From CBDBJQ01 sp965206405 (GTDB taxonomy: Bacteria > Pseudomonadota > Alphaproteobacteria > UBA8366), in contig CBDBJQ010000006.1 of the NCBI GenBank assembly GCA_965206405.1, forward strand, positions 806,001 through 870,000: 64,000 nucleotides of DNA, given 5' to 3'. Of this stretch, positions 16,203-24,925 are shown piece by piece. The position numbers and the translations under genes are program-made. The first letter of the stretch is position 1; every line of letters begins with the position of its first letter. The notes beneath the pieces are model-generated. The model was not told the origin of the DNA. It ran no database searches and worked only from the letters and a program-made list of their open reading frames with translations.

Positions 16203-16454
16203 CACTGATATCCTGTGCTTTCCCGTAACCCTGCAAGAGGTACTCCATAATATGGCAATCGGTTGCGGATTCCGCAACGATGTCTGCCTGCATTCCTTTA
16301 TATTCCTGGAGCTCCGTGCTTAAATGAATCTTCGCGAAGCCCCTGTGTCTGTATGGTCCGTCCGGCGGGCTACCCCGGGGGCTCTCATTCGTTCGCATTC
16401 GAGCGATCCCCAACGGACCGTGGTCCAAAGAACTGTGATGAAGGACGCTGTTTC

Positions 16455-16787
16455 ATGTCTCAATTCAACAAGCGCGAGAAGGGTTACGAAGAGAAGCACC
16501 GCCTCGACCAGGAGACCGCATTCAAGGTCCAGGCCCGGCGTAACAAACTGCTCGGCCTCTGGGCGGCGGAGCACATTGGCCTCGAAGGCGTCGAGGCGGA
16601 CGCCTATGCCAAGGACGTGGTGGTGTCTGACTTCGACCGGCCCGGTGATGAGGATGTGCTAGAGAAGGTCGCGGCAGATTTCGAGAGCCAGGGTGTCAGC
16701 GTCTCTTCTGAACAGATCCGCGACAAGATGGAGAGTCTGATTCCCGAAGCGCGCAATCAGATCGAGGCCGAGGCCGCAGAAGGGTAG
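16455..16787 (+). CDS. DUF1476 / F1-ATPase zeta-like subunit (110 aa)
   Basis: The protein starts M-S-Q-F-N-K-R-E-K-G-Y-E-E-K, the hallmark of the alphaproteobacterial DUF1476 family. In Paracoccus this is the zeta subunit, whose N-terminal inhibitory helix blocks ATP hydrolysis by F1. The remaining charged four-helix part (A-R-R-N-K-L-L-G-L-W-A-A) matches too. ATG 16455 has AAGGA ten bases upstream. Single gene between divergent hspQ and convergent purB. This family strongly supports an alphaproteobacterial source. Confidence 0.92.
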   Translation: MSQFNKREKGYEEKHRLDQETAFKVQARRNKLLGLWAAEHIGLEGVEADAYAKDVVVSDFDRPGDEDVLEKVAADFESQGVSVSSEQIRDKMESLIPEARNQIEAEAAEG

Positions 16788-16849
16788 CGGGGCAGGATCG
16801 GGATTAGTGGAGCCGGGAGCGCGGTATCGCCGTCATTTGGCGCCGTTTT

Positions 16850-18196
<1,347 letters not shown>

Positions 18197-18474
18197 GGAG
18201 CGCTCGATGAGGCTGTGACGGAACGGAAAACCTATGTTGAATGGGGCTGTTAATCAAACGAAAGCAGTGCTTCAGCTTGTGCAGAAATGCCGGGCGGTTA
18301 GGATTAAACCATGGCTGAACTCACCGTATCTCGAAGCCTCGCGGAAGCGGAAGCCGTCACCCCGGGCCACAAGGATAGAGCACGTTCGCCGGAACGTGGC
18401 CATCGCCTGCAAGCTGCTAGGCATGAACACAGTAGGTTAATGGCTTAATATGGGTGTGCCCCAGGGAACTTGTC
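18197..18474. other. intergenic region upstream of purB
   Basis: Should hold the purB promoter on the minus strand. Plus-strand frames of 45-68 codons exist (18234-18440 and one from 18311) but have no ribosome site, low plausibility of composition and no recognised family. I see no RNA gene. Confidence 0.35.
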
Positions 18475-18648
18475 ATGCTCGGTCGCCGCGCGGAACAGGT
18501 GTCTGCTGCAATCGAACTCGATCCAGACAAGAAAACCGTTTATCGCCGTGAGCAAATCCGCGAAGCGTTATTTACCGATGGAGGCATGGCCGACATCGAC
18601 CGCGCGGTAGAGAGAATTCTTCCGGATTTCGTCAACCTGCCCGAATAG
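18475..18648 (+). CDS. small hypothetical protein (57 aa)
   Basis: ATG 18475 is preceded by CAGGGAAC at a good distance; a GTG seven codons upstream is the alternative start. The peptide is acidic, with a D-P-D-K-K-T-V-Y-R-R-E-Q-I-R-E-A-L stretch and a C-terminal helix (A-D-I-D-R-A-V-E-R-I-L-P-D-F). It ends 8 bp before the aldolase start, so the two probably form one transcript. No family recognised. Confidence 0.45.
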   Translation: MLGRRAEQVSAAIELDPDKKTVYRREQIREALFTDGGMADIDRAVERILPDFVNLPE

Positions 18649-18655
18649 GACAAAC

Positions 18656-19801
18656 ATGACAGTAATATCACCGCCGGCCGAAGTGGGGATGCGCGTCGAG
18701 GACGTCGACACGCCGGCCCTGTTGCTCGATCTGGGCGCCTTCGAGCGCAATCTCGACCGCATGGCAGAAACCGTCGGAGCGATGGCCGGCGATGGCAGCC
18801 GGCTTCGTCTCAGGGCGCACGCCAAATGCCATAAATCGGCCGATATCGGTCGCCGGCAGGTCGCTCGGGGTGCGGTTGGCGTGTGCTGCCAGAAGGTCAG
18901 CGAGGCCGAGGCGATGGTTGCCGGCGGCATCAACAATGTCCTGGTGTCCAACCAGATCGTCGGGCGCACGAAGCTGATCCGGCTGGCGGCTCTGGCGCAC
19001 CAGGCCGAGTGGATCGGGGTGTGCGTCGACGATCCCGGAAATCTGCAGGAGGTTGCCGAGGCAGCTCGGACTATGGGTGCCGAGATCAATGTGCTGGTCG
19101 AAGTCGATGTCGGCGCTGCGCGTTGCGGCGTTCCGCCGGGAGAACAGGTCCTTGCGCTGGCCCGGGAGGTGGAGGGCGAAGATGGTGTCCGCTTCGCCGG
19201 ACTCCAGGCCTATCAGGGCCGAGCCCAGCACATCCGCAACCACGAGGAGCGGCGGCAGGCCGCCGAGACAGCCGTCGCGATCTCCCGCGATATGGTTGAG
19301 CAGCTCGCCGCCGAGGGCATCGCGTGCAACATCGTTTCCGGCGCCGGGACCGGCACCTACCACTTTGAGGGCGCGAGCGGCGTGTACACTGAGCTGCAGG
19401 CTGGATCGTATGTATTCATGGACGCTGATTACGCGCGCAACCTGAACGCCGATGGCGGCTTCTTCGATGAATTCGAGCACAGCCTCTTCATTTGGGTCAC
19501 GGTGATGAGTAAGCCCGGCGAGAATCGGGTCGTGGTCGATGCCGGCCTCAAGGCGATGGCGATGGATTCCGGTCCCCCGACTGTCGTCGGCATGCCGGAG
19601 GCGAGTGTCGACAGGGTTTCGGACGAGCACGCGATCGTCGATTGCGGGCGCGGCAATGCGCCCTTCGTCCTTGGCGACAAGCTGCGCCTGGTTCCGGGCC
19701 ACTGCGATCCGACGGTCAATCTCTATGACTGGTACGTGTGTTGCCGGGACGGCCGGGTCGAGGCGCTGTGGCCGGTTTCGGCTCGAGGTGCCCTGCGCTG
19801 A
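18656..19801 (+). CDS. BhcC-like (3R)-3-hydroxy-D-aspartate / D-threonine aldolase family (381 aa)
   Basis: PLP enzyme of the alanine-racemase-fold DSD1/D-threonine aldolase family. The PLP lysine sits in R-A-H-A-K-C-H-K-S (about residue 60). The metal site P-G-H-C-D-P-T-V-N near the C-terminus and blocks G-V-C-C-Q-K-V-S-E-A-E-A, V-V-D-A-G-L-K-A and L-W-P-V-S-A-R-G closely resemble the Paracoccus BhcC sequence as I remember it; BhcC condenses glycine and glyoxylate to beta-hydroxyaspartate. The other BHAP genes (bhcA, bhcB, bhcD) are not next to it, so D-threonine or D-serine-type activity is equally possible. It converges on selB, 19 bp apart. Confidence 0.85.
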   Translation: MTVISPPAEVGMRVEDVDTPALLLDLGAFERNLDRMAETVGAMAGDGSRLRLRAHAKCHKSADIGRRQVARGAVGVCCQKVSEAEAMVAGGINNVLVSNQIVGRTKLIRLAALAHQAEWIGVCVDDPGNLQEVAEAARTMGAEINVLVEVDVGAARCGVPPGEQVLALAREVEGEDGVRFAGLQAYQGRAQHIRNHEERRQAAETAVAISRDMVEQLAAEGIACNIVSGAGTGTYHFEGASGVYTELQAGSYVFMDADYARNLNADGGFFDEFEHSLFIWVTVMSKPGENRVVVDAGLKAMAMDSGPPTVVGMPEASVDRVSDEHAIVDCGRGNAPFVLGDKLRLVPGHCDPTVNLYDWYVCCRDGRVEALWPVSARGALR

Positions 19802-19820
19802 TCTAGCGCCTCTGTGCTGA

Positions 19821-21740
19821 CTATCCGCCGCCGAACACTTCGATGACTGGCTTGCGCAGTTCGCGCGCATCGCCGACGCGCCGGGTCAGCCCGACCTTGT
19901 CGAAATACTCGAGCACCTGAATCGTCACATTGCGCCCGATGCCCGAGGCGTCGCGAAAGGCGGCGGCGGAAAATGCGCCCTCATTAGCTCCGTCGGCAAG
20001 CCCGGCGGCGATCTCTGCGAGACGATGGATCGTCTGCGGTAAAAAGAACCGGTTGCGGGCTACGGGAAACACGAGGCCGAGCCGCGCAGCCCGGAACAGG
20101 AAGCGTTCGATTTCCTGCGGCGGTTTTTCCAGTGCTTCTGCCAGTTCCCGGACCCGTGGCGGCAGCAGATCCTCGGCTTCCAGCAGCGGTTTCATCACTG
20201 TCCACAAGATATTCTCGTCTCCCGCCAGCGCCGCCCGGTGGGTCGGTAGCCGCAGGGCTGCGCCTTCGCGGGCGAGGCGACCATCTTCGAGCATGGCGAG
20301 CAGTATGGCCGAAAACACCGCAGGGTGTGGGCGCGGCGACAAAAGGCGCCGGAGCTGGTTTTCGTCCGGCCCCGGCTCTCCGGGTCGCTCCCGGTGCCAG
20401 TTCCCGATCCTCGCGAGGGTGGATTCCGCAAGCCGGTCGCGATGTGTCAGGGTGATCCCCGCTGGCGCCTCCGGGCGGCCGACTCGCACCATCGGGACCG
20501 CCTGCCAGAGTGCGGTGGCCTCGTTTCCTGTCAGGTTTCGAGCCTGTGCAAAGGGGGAAAGGTCGAGTCCTTCCGATGCCGCCTCGAGCAGGGCCGCCAG
20601 CGCCACTTCCGGATCCTCCTCCTCCATCCGTGCCAGCATCGCCAGCCGTTCCGGACGGGCGCGGCCGCGGGCCGGGGAGAAGGGGTCGATGACCCGGCCA
20701 CCGGCAAGCGTGCGACGCCCGGATTGATCCCGCAGGATAAAGCGGTCGCCATAGAGAGCGCCAAGCGGCCTGTCGGTGATGATCTGCGCGAGACCGTCGG
20801 CACCGGGATCCAGGCTACGTTGTTCGAGGAGCGCGACGCGGCCGGGAATGTCGGTGGCGCCGAGATGCAGATGCACCGGGGTCCAGTGCGCGAATGGCCC
20901 CTTGGCTGCGGTGGGTATGCGGATGCGGGCATCAAGACGCCGGGTCTGGCTGTGCGCCGCCGCCAGCCAGTCGCCACGGGTGATATCGTCCCGCGTGAGG
21001 CCTGCGGCGGTGATGTTAACGGCGCAGCGCTGTCCGGCGGCACCTTCCGGCGCTTCTGCGTTCTGTGCATGGATGCGCCGCACCCGCACCTCGCGGCCCG
21101 TCGGCACCAGCACCAGATGATCGCCGGACTCGGCCCGGCCGGCGAACACCGTTCCGGTGACCACCAGCCCGGCACCCGGCAGGGTAAAACAGCGGTCGAT
21201 GGCAAGTCGGAAGCCGCCGCCCCGGGATCTGGTAGGGAGCGCTGCGGCGATTTCCGCAAGATGGGAGCGGAGTGCGTCCACCCCGTCGCCGGTCAGACCC
21301 GAGACCGGGAACACTGGTGCCGCCGCAAGGCTGGTTCCTTCAAGCAACGTTTCGGTCAGGCCTGTGACCTCCTGTACCCGTTCCGGGGCGACCCGGTCGA
21401 TCTTGGTCAGCGCGACACAGCCCCGGGAGACTCCGAGCAGATCGAGAATCGCGAGATGCTCCTCGGTCTGCGGCATCGGGCCGTCATCGGCGGCGACGAT
21501 CAGCAATGCGCAGTCGATACCGCCAACCCCGGCAAGCATGTTGCGCACGAACCGCTCATGGCCGGGCACGTCAACGAAACCGGTGACCGCGCCGTCGCCG
21601 AGATCGGCGTAGGCGAAACCGAGATCGATCGACAACCCGCGCCGTTTTTCCTCCGGCAACCGGTCGGTGTCGACGCCGGTCAGGATCCGAACCAGTAGGC
21701 TCTTGCCGTGGTCGATATGTCCGGCGGTGGCGACGATCAC
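19821..21740 (-). CDS. selB: selenocysteine-specific translation elongation factor SelB (639 aa)
   Basis: GTPase delivering Sec-tRNA to UGA codons marked by a SECIS hairpin. G1 G-H-I-D-H-G-K-S, G3 D-V-P-G-H-E-R-F, G4 T-K-I-D, then EF-Tu-like domains 2-3 and a C-terminal half of winged helices that would read the SECIS. Start chosen as GTG 21740: it overlaps the selA stop as GTGA and gives the family N-terminus M-I-V-A-T-A-G-H. A GTG at 21770 would add ten atypical residues. Last gene of the fumarate/selAB operon. No selenoprotein gene or selC tRNA is seen in the window. Confidence 0.95.
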   Translation of the reverse strand: MIVATAGHIDHGKSLLVRILTGVDTDRLPEEKRRGLSIDLGFAYADLGDGAVTGFVDVPGHERFVRNMLAGVGGIDCALLIVAADDGPMPQTEEHLAILDLLGVSRGCVALTKIDRVAPERVQEVTGLTETLLEGTSLAAAPVFPVSGLTGDGVDALRSHLAEIAAALPTRSRGGGFRLAIDRCFTLPGAGLVVTGTVFAGRAESGDHLVLVPTGREVRVRRIHAQNAEAPEGAAGQRCAVNITAAGLTRDDITRGDWLAAAHSQTRRLDARIRIPTAAKGPFAHWTPVHLHLGATDIPGRVALLEQRSLDPGADGLAQIITDRPLGALYGDRFILRDQSGRRTLAGGRVIDPFSPARGRARPERLAMLARMEEEDPEVALAALLEAASEGLDLSPFAQARNLTGNEATALWQAVPMVRVGRPEAPAGITLTHRDRLAESTLARIGNWHRERPGEPGPDENQLRRLLSPRPHPAVFSAILLAMLEDGRLAREGAALRLPTHRAALAGDENILWTVMKPLLEAEDLLPPRVRELAEALEKPPQEIERFLFRAARLGLVFPVARNRFFLPQTIHRLAEIAAGLADGANEGAFSAAAFRDASGIGRNVTIQVLEYFDKVGLTRRVGDARELRKPVIEVFGGG

Positions 21741-23230
21741 GGGGCTGGCGCGCCCGGCTCTCCGGGCCACCCGCTTCCGATCTGGCTCCCGATCTGGCTC
21801 CCGATCTTCCCGAGTTGGGCGGCGAACGCTGATTCGTCCTCAAGGCAGCGAAGATCGAACAGCAGGGTGTCGTCATGGATCCGGCCGATGACCGGAACCG
21901 GCAGGCGCCGAAAGGTAGTAGCAAGGCGTTTCAAGGCCGCGCCACGCCGCGCTGTGCGAGGCGCAAGCGCAAGGCCACAGCTGGCCAGGGTCCGGGTTGG
22001 CTGGGCGCCGCTTCCAATCTGACTTGCACAGGCCTGGATCTCGACTGTCACGGAATCGCCGAGTGCTTTCTGCACCTGCGGCGCGAGCCGCTCGCACAGT
22101 GTCCGGATCTCGGTTTCCTTGCGGGCGAGAAGGCGGAGTGCGGGCAAGGCGTCTGGCAGTCGCTCCGGGGTTTCGTAGATCGCCAGTACCGCATCGAGTG
22201 CTGCCAGCGTCAATTTGTCGCACCGCAGTGCCCGCCGCATCGGATTGCGCCGCAACCGGGCGACCAGGTCCTTGCGACCGACGACGAGACCGGCCTGTGG
22301 CCCTCCGAGAAGCTTGTCGCCGCTGAAGGAGACCAGATCGGCGCCGGCATCGAGAACGGCATCGGGGGTCGGCTCCGCCGGCAGTCCGAATTGCGTCAGG
22401 TTGACGAGCGCGCCGCTGCCGAGATCGACCACGAAGGGCAGGTCGTGCTGATGGGCGAGTGTGGCCAGTTTGGCGGGCGGGACCTCGGCGGTGAACCCCT
22501 CGATCGCATAGTTGCTGGCATGAACTTTCATCAGGAGGGCGGTGCGGTCGCTGATGGCACCGGCGTAATCCTCATGATGGGTGCGGTTGGTGGTACCGAC
22601 CTCAACTAGCTTGCAGCCGGCCCGAGACATGAGTTCAGGCAGGCGGAAGGAGCCGCCGATCTCGATCAACTCGCCACGCGAGACGGGAACCTGGCGGCGG
22701 TTGGCGAGGGTGTTGAGGATCAGGAGGAGAGCGGCTGCGTTGTTGTTGACGACGAGGGCTGCCTCGGCGCCAGTGAGCCGGTGAAGCCGATCTTCGACGG
22801 CGGCGTCCCTGTCGCCGCGCTTGCCGGAGACGAGGTCGTATTCAAGATCACCGGCCCCGGCGGCGATGGTTGCCGCCGCAATGGCCTCTGGGGGCAGTGG
22901 CGCCCGGCCGAGATTGGTATGAAGGACGATCCCGGTCAGGTTGTGCACCGGTGCCGGCGTGGTGCGCATGCGCGCTGCCGCCAGCGCGCCGGCGGCTGTG
23001 GCGATGGCTTCTGCCGAGATGGCATCGGGGGCGCCGGGAGAAGTGCCGTGACGGATTTTCGTTCGCTTCTCATCGAGGACCGTGCGCACCGCTTCGCGCA
23101 CCGCATGATGACCGAGACTGTCGAGAAGCGCCGCGCTCGCGGGATCCCGCAGCACCGTGTCGACCGAGGGCAGCCGGGGAGTCGGCTGTGTTGGGCCCGG
23201 CGCGTTCCTGCCGCCGTGTTTCTGGGACAT
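21737..23230 (-). CDS. selA: L-seryl-tRNA(Sec) selenium transferase SelA (497 aa)
   Basis: PLP enzyme converting Ser-tRNA(Sec) to Sec-tRNA(Sec) with selenophosphate; forms large ring decamers. N-terminal tRNA-binding segment (L-P-S-V-D-T-V-L-R-D-P), H-N-L-T-G-I-V-L-H-T-N-L-G-R-A, T-N-R-T-H, and the PLP-lysine block F-S-G-D-K-L-L-G-G-P-Q-A-G are present. The C-terminus carries an I-G-S-Q repeat coded by 12-bp duplications (about 21769-21804). ATG 23230. It lies 11 bp after the fumarase beta gene and overlaps selB by 4 nt. Confidence 0.95.
   Translation of the reverse strand: MSQKHGGRNAPGPTQPTPRLPSVDTVLRDPASAALLDSLGHHAVREAVRTVLDEKRTKIRHGTSPGAPDAISAEAIATAAGALAAARMRTTPAPVHNLTGIVLHTNLGRAPLPPEAIAAATIAAGAGDLEYDLVSGKRGDRDAAVEDRLHRLTGAEAALVVNNNAAALLLILNTLANRRQVPVSRGELIEIGGSFRLPELMSRAGCKLVEVGTTNRTHHEDYAGAISDRTALLMKVHASNYAIEGFTAEVPPAKLATLAHQHDLPFVVDLGSGALVNLTQFGLPAEPTPDAVLDAGADLVSFSGDKLLGGPQAGLVVGRKDLVARLRRNPMRRALRCDKLTLAALDAVLAIYETPERLPDALPALRLLARKETEIRTLCERLAPQVQKALGDSVTVEIQACASQIGSGAQPTRTLASCGLALAPRTARRGAALKRLATTFRRLPVPVIGRIHDDTLLFDLRCLEDESAFAAQLGKIGSQIGSQIGSGWPGEPGAPAP
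21769..21804 (-). repeat. 12-bp tandem repeat at the selA 3' end
   Basis: Exact units TCTGGCTCCCGA at 21781-21792 and 21793-21804, with degenerate neighbours on both sides, about 40 bp before the selA stop. In frame, coding I-G-S-Q units. Confidence 0.85.
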
Positions 23231-23241
23231 TGGCGGCGCTT

Positions 23242-23931
23242 TCAGACGACTTCGTCGTTGCGCGAGGTGGTTTCCCCGTAGCGCTTCAGGATCGGGGACC
23301 TGAGCCCGGCATAGACTTCGTCGACGCGGCTGTCGATGACCGTGTTGGCTTGTGCGAACAGACTGTTGCCCTCGAGATCGCTCTCGACGAGGAACGGGCC
23401 GAAATTCTCCACCTCAAGGATCCAGACCGCTTGGGCGATGCCAAAATCCTCCAGCCAAAGCACGTCGATCACGCGTTTGATGCCGCGGCCGAGCAGGGCG
23501 CCGGTGCCGTAGCCGACAGTGGTCAGATAGACCGCACTGTTGGGTACGAAGTGCTTGCGGTAATTCTCCTCGGGCATTCCCGCCTTGCCGATCACGATCT
23601 TGCCGCCGGTGGCCTCGAACCAGCGTGCCATGTAGCGGGAGAAACGAAAGCTGGCGGTCGCCGACAGGGCACCGACCTTGTAGGTGCCGTCCGGCTGCAC
23701 GGTTGCGGCCGGCGAGCAGTGAAAACTGACGTTGGACACAGCGCGAAGATCTGTCGGCGGTTCGATTCCCTCGATGAGGAAGCGCTCAAACAGCTTTTCG
23801 CGCGCTGTGAACAGCACGCCGTCAAGATAGACGACGGTGCCGATCGCGAGTCCCTCGAGCGCCTTCGTCGAGACGGGAACCTGCAGGCGGACCTGCTTCA
23901 GCCGACCGCTGCTTTGAGCCGTTCTGTCCAT
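23242..23931 (-). CDS. class I fumarase / tartrate dehydratase beta subunit (229 aa)
   Basis: Beta (C-terminal domain) partner of two-subunit iron-sulfur hydro-lyases. Blocks G-T-V-V-Y-L-D-G-V-L-F-T-A-R-E-K, S-A-T-A-S-F-R-F and E-N-F-G-P-F-L-V are typical. Start at ATG 23931 with GGGAGGAAG upstream, overlapping the alpha gene by 34 bp; the frame extending to 23967 has no better start. With the alpha subunit it hydrates fumarate to malate (or a methyl/hydroxy analogue such as mesaconate or tartrate). Confidence 0.92.
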   Translation of the reverse strand: MDRTAQSSGRLKQVRLQVPVSTKALEGLAIGTVVYLDGVLFTAREKLFERFLIEGIEPPTDLRAVSNVSFHCSPAATVQPDGTYKVGALSATASFRFSRYMARWFEATGGKIVIGKAGMPEENYRKHFVPNSAVYLTTVGYGTGALLGRGIKRVIDVLWLEDFGIAQAVWILEVENFGPFLVESDLEGNSLFAQANTVIDSRVDEVYAGLRSPILKRYGETTSRNDEVV

Positions 23932-24857
23932 TCGACTTCCTCCCGCCGCATATAGGGGGTGAACCATTCCGGATCGGTGCGGTACGCAACCTCGCCGCCG
24001 GGATGCATCCGGGCCGTGGCGCGGCGCGACGACAAGCAGAAATTGTGCACGCTCATCGGCATTCCGCCCGTGTGGGTGTAGCCGACCTCGATATGGCAGT
24101 CGACCACCATCGAAGAGCCAACAAAGCCCATCGGCCCGATACCGATGTTATTGCCGAGTTCGGCCAGCTCGACCTCCAGGGCGGCGATCTCTGGGTCCGG
24201 GTGTCGATCGCCGACGGTGCGCAGGCAGGCGGCCCGCTTACCGAGAGTCATCGCCGTATCCTTGCTGCCGCCGAGGCCGACGCCGACGATCGCCGGCTGG
24301 CAGGCGAGGCCACGCCGGCCGAACTCGTAGAGAACATCAAGAAAAAAGCGCTTGATTCCGTCCACGCCGTCGCCGGGAAACAGCATCCTGTAGTCGGTCC
24401 CGAACAACCCGCCCTTGTGCACGGTGGTGATGTCGATCCAGTCGCTATCCGGCTCGAAGGCGTACTCGATCTCCGGGGCGTTGACGCCGACATTGTTGTT
24501 GTTGTCGCGGCGCGAGATTGGGTGCACCCGGTTGGGGCGCAGCGGAATGCTGCGGGTGGCATCGGCGGTGGCGCGGCGCAAGGCGTTCTCGAGAGCGACC
24601 GGCCCGCCCTGGATCTGGGCCTCGTTGCCGATCTTCACGAAATATCGCGGCAGGCCGATATCGGCGCACATTGGCCGCTGGTCAGCTTCCGCCGCACTCC
24701 AATTCTCGAGCATGGCCTCGAGCACGAAGCGGCCGAGATCCTCCTGCTCTCCGTCGAGCATGGTGTGGATACCGTTGCGGTAATCCTCCGGGATCTCGAT
24801 CGCGGCCCGCGACATGATCGTCATTCCCGCCGCGTAGATATCGTCTTCACGTATCAT
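23898..24857 (-). CDS. class I fumarase / tartrate dehydratase alpha subunit (319 aa)
   Basis: Carries the oxygen-sensitive [4Fe-4S] cluster. Candidate ligands are Cys in P-M-C-A-D-I-G, L-A-C-Q-P-A-I-V-G-V-G and V-D-C-H-I-E-V-G-Y. R-D-N-N-N-N-V-G-V-N-A-P and P-G-D-G-V-D-G are also family blocks. ATG 24857. Located between the dehydrogenase flavoprotein and its own beta subunit in one minus-strand operon, so fumarate made or used by the neighbouring membrane complex is the natural substrate. Confidence 0.93.
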   Translation of the reverse strand: MIREDDIYAAGMTIMSRAAIEIPEDYRNGIHTMLDGEQEDLGRFVLEAMLENWSAAEADQRPMCADIGLPRYFVKIGNEAQIQGGPVALENALRRATADATRSIPLRPNRVHPISRRDNNNNVGVNAPEIEYAFEPDSDWIDITTVHKGGLFGTDYRMLFPGDGVDGIKRFFLDVLYEFGRRGLACQPAIVGVGLGGSKDTAMTLGKRAACLRTVGDRHPDPEIAALEVELAELGNNIGIGPMGFVGSSMVVDCHIEVGYTHTGGMPMSVHNFCLSSRRATARMHPGGEVAYRTDPEWFTPYMRREEVEWTERLKAAVG

Positions 24858-24895
24858 CGTCTCTGCGTCTCCCGACTCTCTTTTTCGATCGCCTG

Positions 24896-24925
24896 TTCGC
24901 CGACCGTCTATTCGCCGACCGTCTA
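24896..24925 (-). repeat. exact 15-bp tandem duplication containing a stop codon
   Basis: TTCGCCGACCGTCTA occurs at 24896-24910 and 24911-24925 without mismatch. On the minus strand each unit begins with TAG, and the first is the flavoprotein stop (24923-24925). A further degenerate copy continues toward the fumarase gene. Confidence 0.9.

Noticed and set aside
20325..21698. 457-codon plus-strand frame opposite selB
   Set aside because: Antisense shadow; SelB motifs are unambiguous on the minus strand.
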